The notes below the pieces were generated by a model. That model saw only the letters and a list, made by a program, of their open reading frames with translations. It was not told the DNA's origin and searched no databases. A program made the translations under genes and the position numbers. Positions 32,745-34,164 of a stretch of DNA of 34,164 bases are shown here, piece by piece (the stretch's first letter is position 1; each line of letters begins with the position of its first letter). The DNA is from Triangularia verruculosa (taxonomy: Eukaryota; Ascomycota; Sordariomycetes; Sordariales; Podosporaceae): positions 1 to 34,164 of the forward strand of contig MU864081.1 of NCBI GenBank assembly GCA_033296885.1, written 5' to 3'.

Positions 32745-34066
32745 GGGGTCCCAAGGTTCTCGACCGAGGTGACTCGAAGCTTCAATGTAGGACAAACACA
32801 GCAGTTCACAGAACTCCCAACAAGGAAGGCCGATGCAGGAAGAGACCAGTGTGTTGCAATTCCAACCACTCACCTACCCCTCCAAAACCCAGACTCGTGG
32901 TCTCGGTCCGGCATTTGCAAGGGTCTCTTTTTCTCCAACAGTAGTATCTATTTTCCCATCCGGGAACGGCCCACAGTATGACAACGGCGAAGCTCACCAA
33001 TGGACAAAAAATAGCACTGGTCCGCGGACGTCAACTAAGATATCCTCAAAAGCAGAGAATTCCAAGTATTTACACTCGCCTCTTGCCTCTGTCTAGAAAA
33101 GGGTCAAAGGTGAGATGGTACGCGGCCCGTCTGTCGGCCTCCGCCGTCTTCCATCACAGGTTCAGGAAGGTGGGGCTGTTAGGTGATGGTGAGGAACAAC
33201 TGAAGCTTCAGGTGAGGCATAGAGGGCACTGAGGCGAGGTTCCTCAACCAATTTCTTCCAACAGTGCAAAGTCCCACCTCAAACCAAGGTAATTACTCAC
33301 TCACCACTTACAGTTTCAAATCGACGGCCGCTCAGTAAGCAGATAGGCTGTGCACAAACCGGCAGAAGAGAATCTCGAATTCGCAGAACTTATAGATGAA
33401 TTTTTGCGATCGGATCCGTGATCAAAAAATGCCAGGAATACCAACAGCACAACAACGGATGGCTAGAACATGGCAAAAGAGGCAGTGCAAGACACAGACA
33501 GGGCCTTCTGCCATTCTAGAAACCCCAGCTTTCCCAATATTTCAATACAAACTCAGGATTCAAAGATCCAAGCTAAAACAGGGCAGGCCCGACCCGGGCC
33601 CATACAAGCAACATCTTGTGATCTTGACTGAATGCAGGTAATCAACCATGTATGTACGTACGACACAGCCCGTTCTTTTTCTGCATCGCCTACTATTTAT
33701 GCTGTTTCTTGCATCTGGTTTATCAGGCAGCGTCCAATCCTAAACCCAGAAAGCTTGGGTTGAATTTGAAGACCTATGGAAAGCTGAACGACCCCACTAC
33801 CACACCACCCCCACTGTCACCACCGCCGTCGTGAATTAACCTGCCCTGGGTGGAAGCTGCTCCGCCTCTCCGCGCCGGCGCCGAATCCATTGAAACTCGG
33901 GGCAATCGAAGCTCAGGCTCATGACGCAAAAACACCTGTTACCGTCCTGTAAGGAGCTCCTTTTTACACAGCCCACATAAGCCAACGACGGGCAATTAAT
34001 CAAGCCCAAACAAAAGGCGGAAAACATCCCGAATCTCCAGGTTTCGGTGTGGTGTTTACCTTGCTT

Positions 34067-34073
34067 GGGGGGG

Positions 34074-34122
<49 letters not shown>

Positions 34123-34164
34123 CCCGCCCGGCCCCCCCGCGCCCCCGCCCCCCCCCCCCCCCCC
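34067..34164. other. G/C homopolymer tract, probable assembly artefact
   Basis: A run of nine G at 34067-34075 is followed by an almost pure C tract with scattered G to the end of the window. It mirrors the left end. No telomeric repeat is present. The G-then-C arrangement would fold on itself and suggests artefactual reads joined at the contig edge. Confidence 0.85.

Larger units (their letters stand above)
31580..34066. other. Right flank with exon-like blocks, no complete gene
   Basis: The 3' untranslated region of the 50-aa gene starts here. Two plus-strand stretches look like exons and are listed separately (31979-32133 and 32560-32744), but I could not connect them into a gene with a start and stop. 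From 32750 to 34066 frames are short and unremarkable. No RNA gene, transposon or telomeric repeat is seen. Confidence 0.45.

Overview
This is nuclear DNA from a filamentous ascomycete (Pezizomycotina), most likely a Sordariomycete. The evidence is short introns (53-97 nt, with one of 181 nt) with fungal GT...AG signals, TATA boxes followed by C/A-rich leaders, and pyrimidine-biased third codon positions. Gene order and product types also fit (karyopherin, RfeG-type protein, DNA polymerase eta, Pfa5-type palmitoyltransferase). No tRNA, rRNA, CRISPR, transposon ORF or long repeat was recognised. The genus cannot be named from the sequence alone.

Layout, left to right. 1-91 and 34067-34164 are C (and G) homopolymer tracts that look like assembly or base-calling artefacts, so the biological sequence is about 92-34066. 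A small unknown gene (87 aa) lies at 3523-3786 (+). It converges on an eight-exon importin-7/8-type karyopherin at 4519-8287 (-), which contains one GC-AG intron. About 5.5 kb without a convincing gene follows, apart from a possible small transcription unit at 10.7-11.5 kb. A three-exon RfeG-like gene (13799-15284, -) comes next, then a CT-rich leader region, then two-exon DNA polymerase eta (18444-20568, -). A 3.6 kb gap holds one coding-like but stop-interrupted stretch near 23 kb.

The right half carries small genes. A 62-aa cysteine-rich protein is at 24315-24503 (+). An unrecognised two-exon 80-aa gene is at 25285-25602 (-), just downstream of the pfa5-like DHYC palmitoyltransferase (25947-27310, -). 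A second cysteine-rich mini zinc-ribbon protein (two exons, 50 aa) is at 31374-31579 (+). The intervals around them contain exon-like blocks that I could not assemble into complete genes: 27885-28842 (-), 31979-32133 (+) and 32560-32744 (+).

The large genes are unrelated housekeeping functions: nuclear import, translesion synthesis, protein S-acylation and a putative regulator. They do not form a pathway or cluster. The most distinctive content is the set of very short, TATA-driven genes, especially the two related C-x2-C zinc-ribbon proteins about 7 kb apart. All gene models were built by hand from splice signals and reading-frame continuity; no database search was possible.
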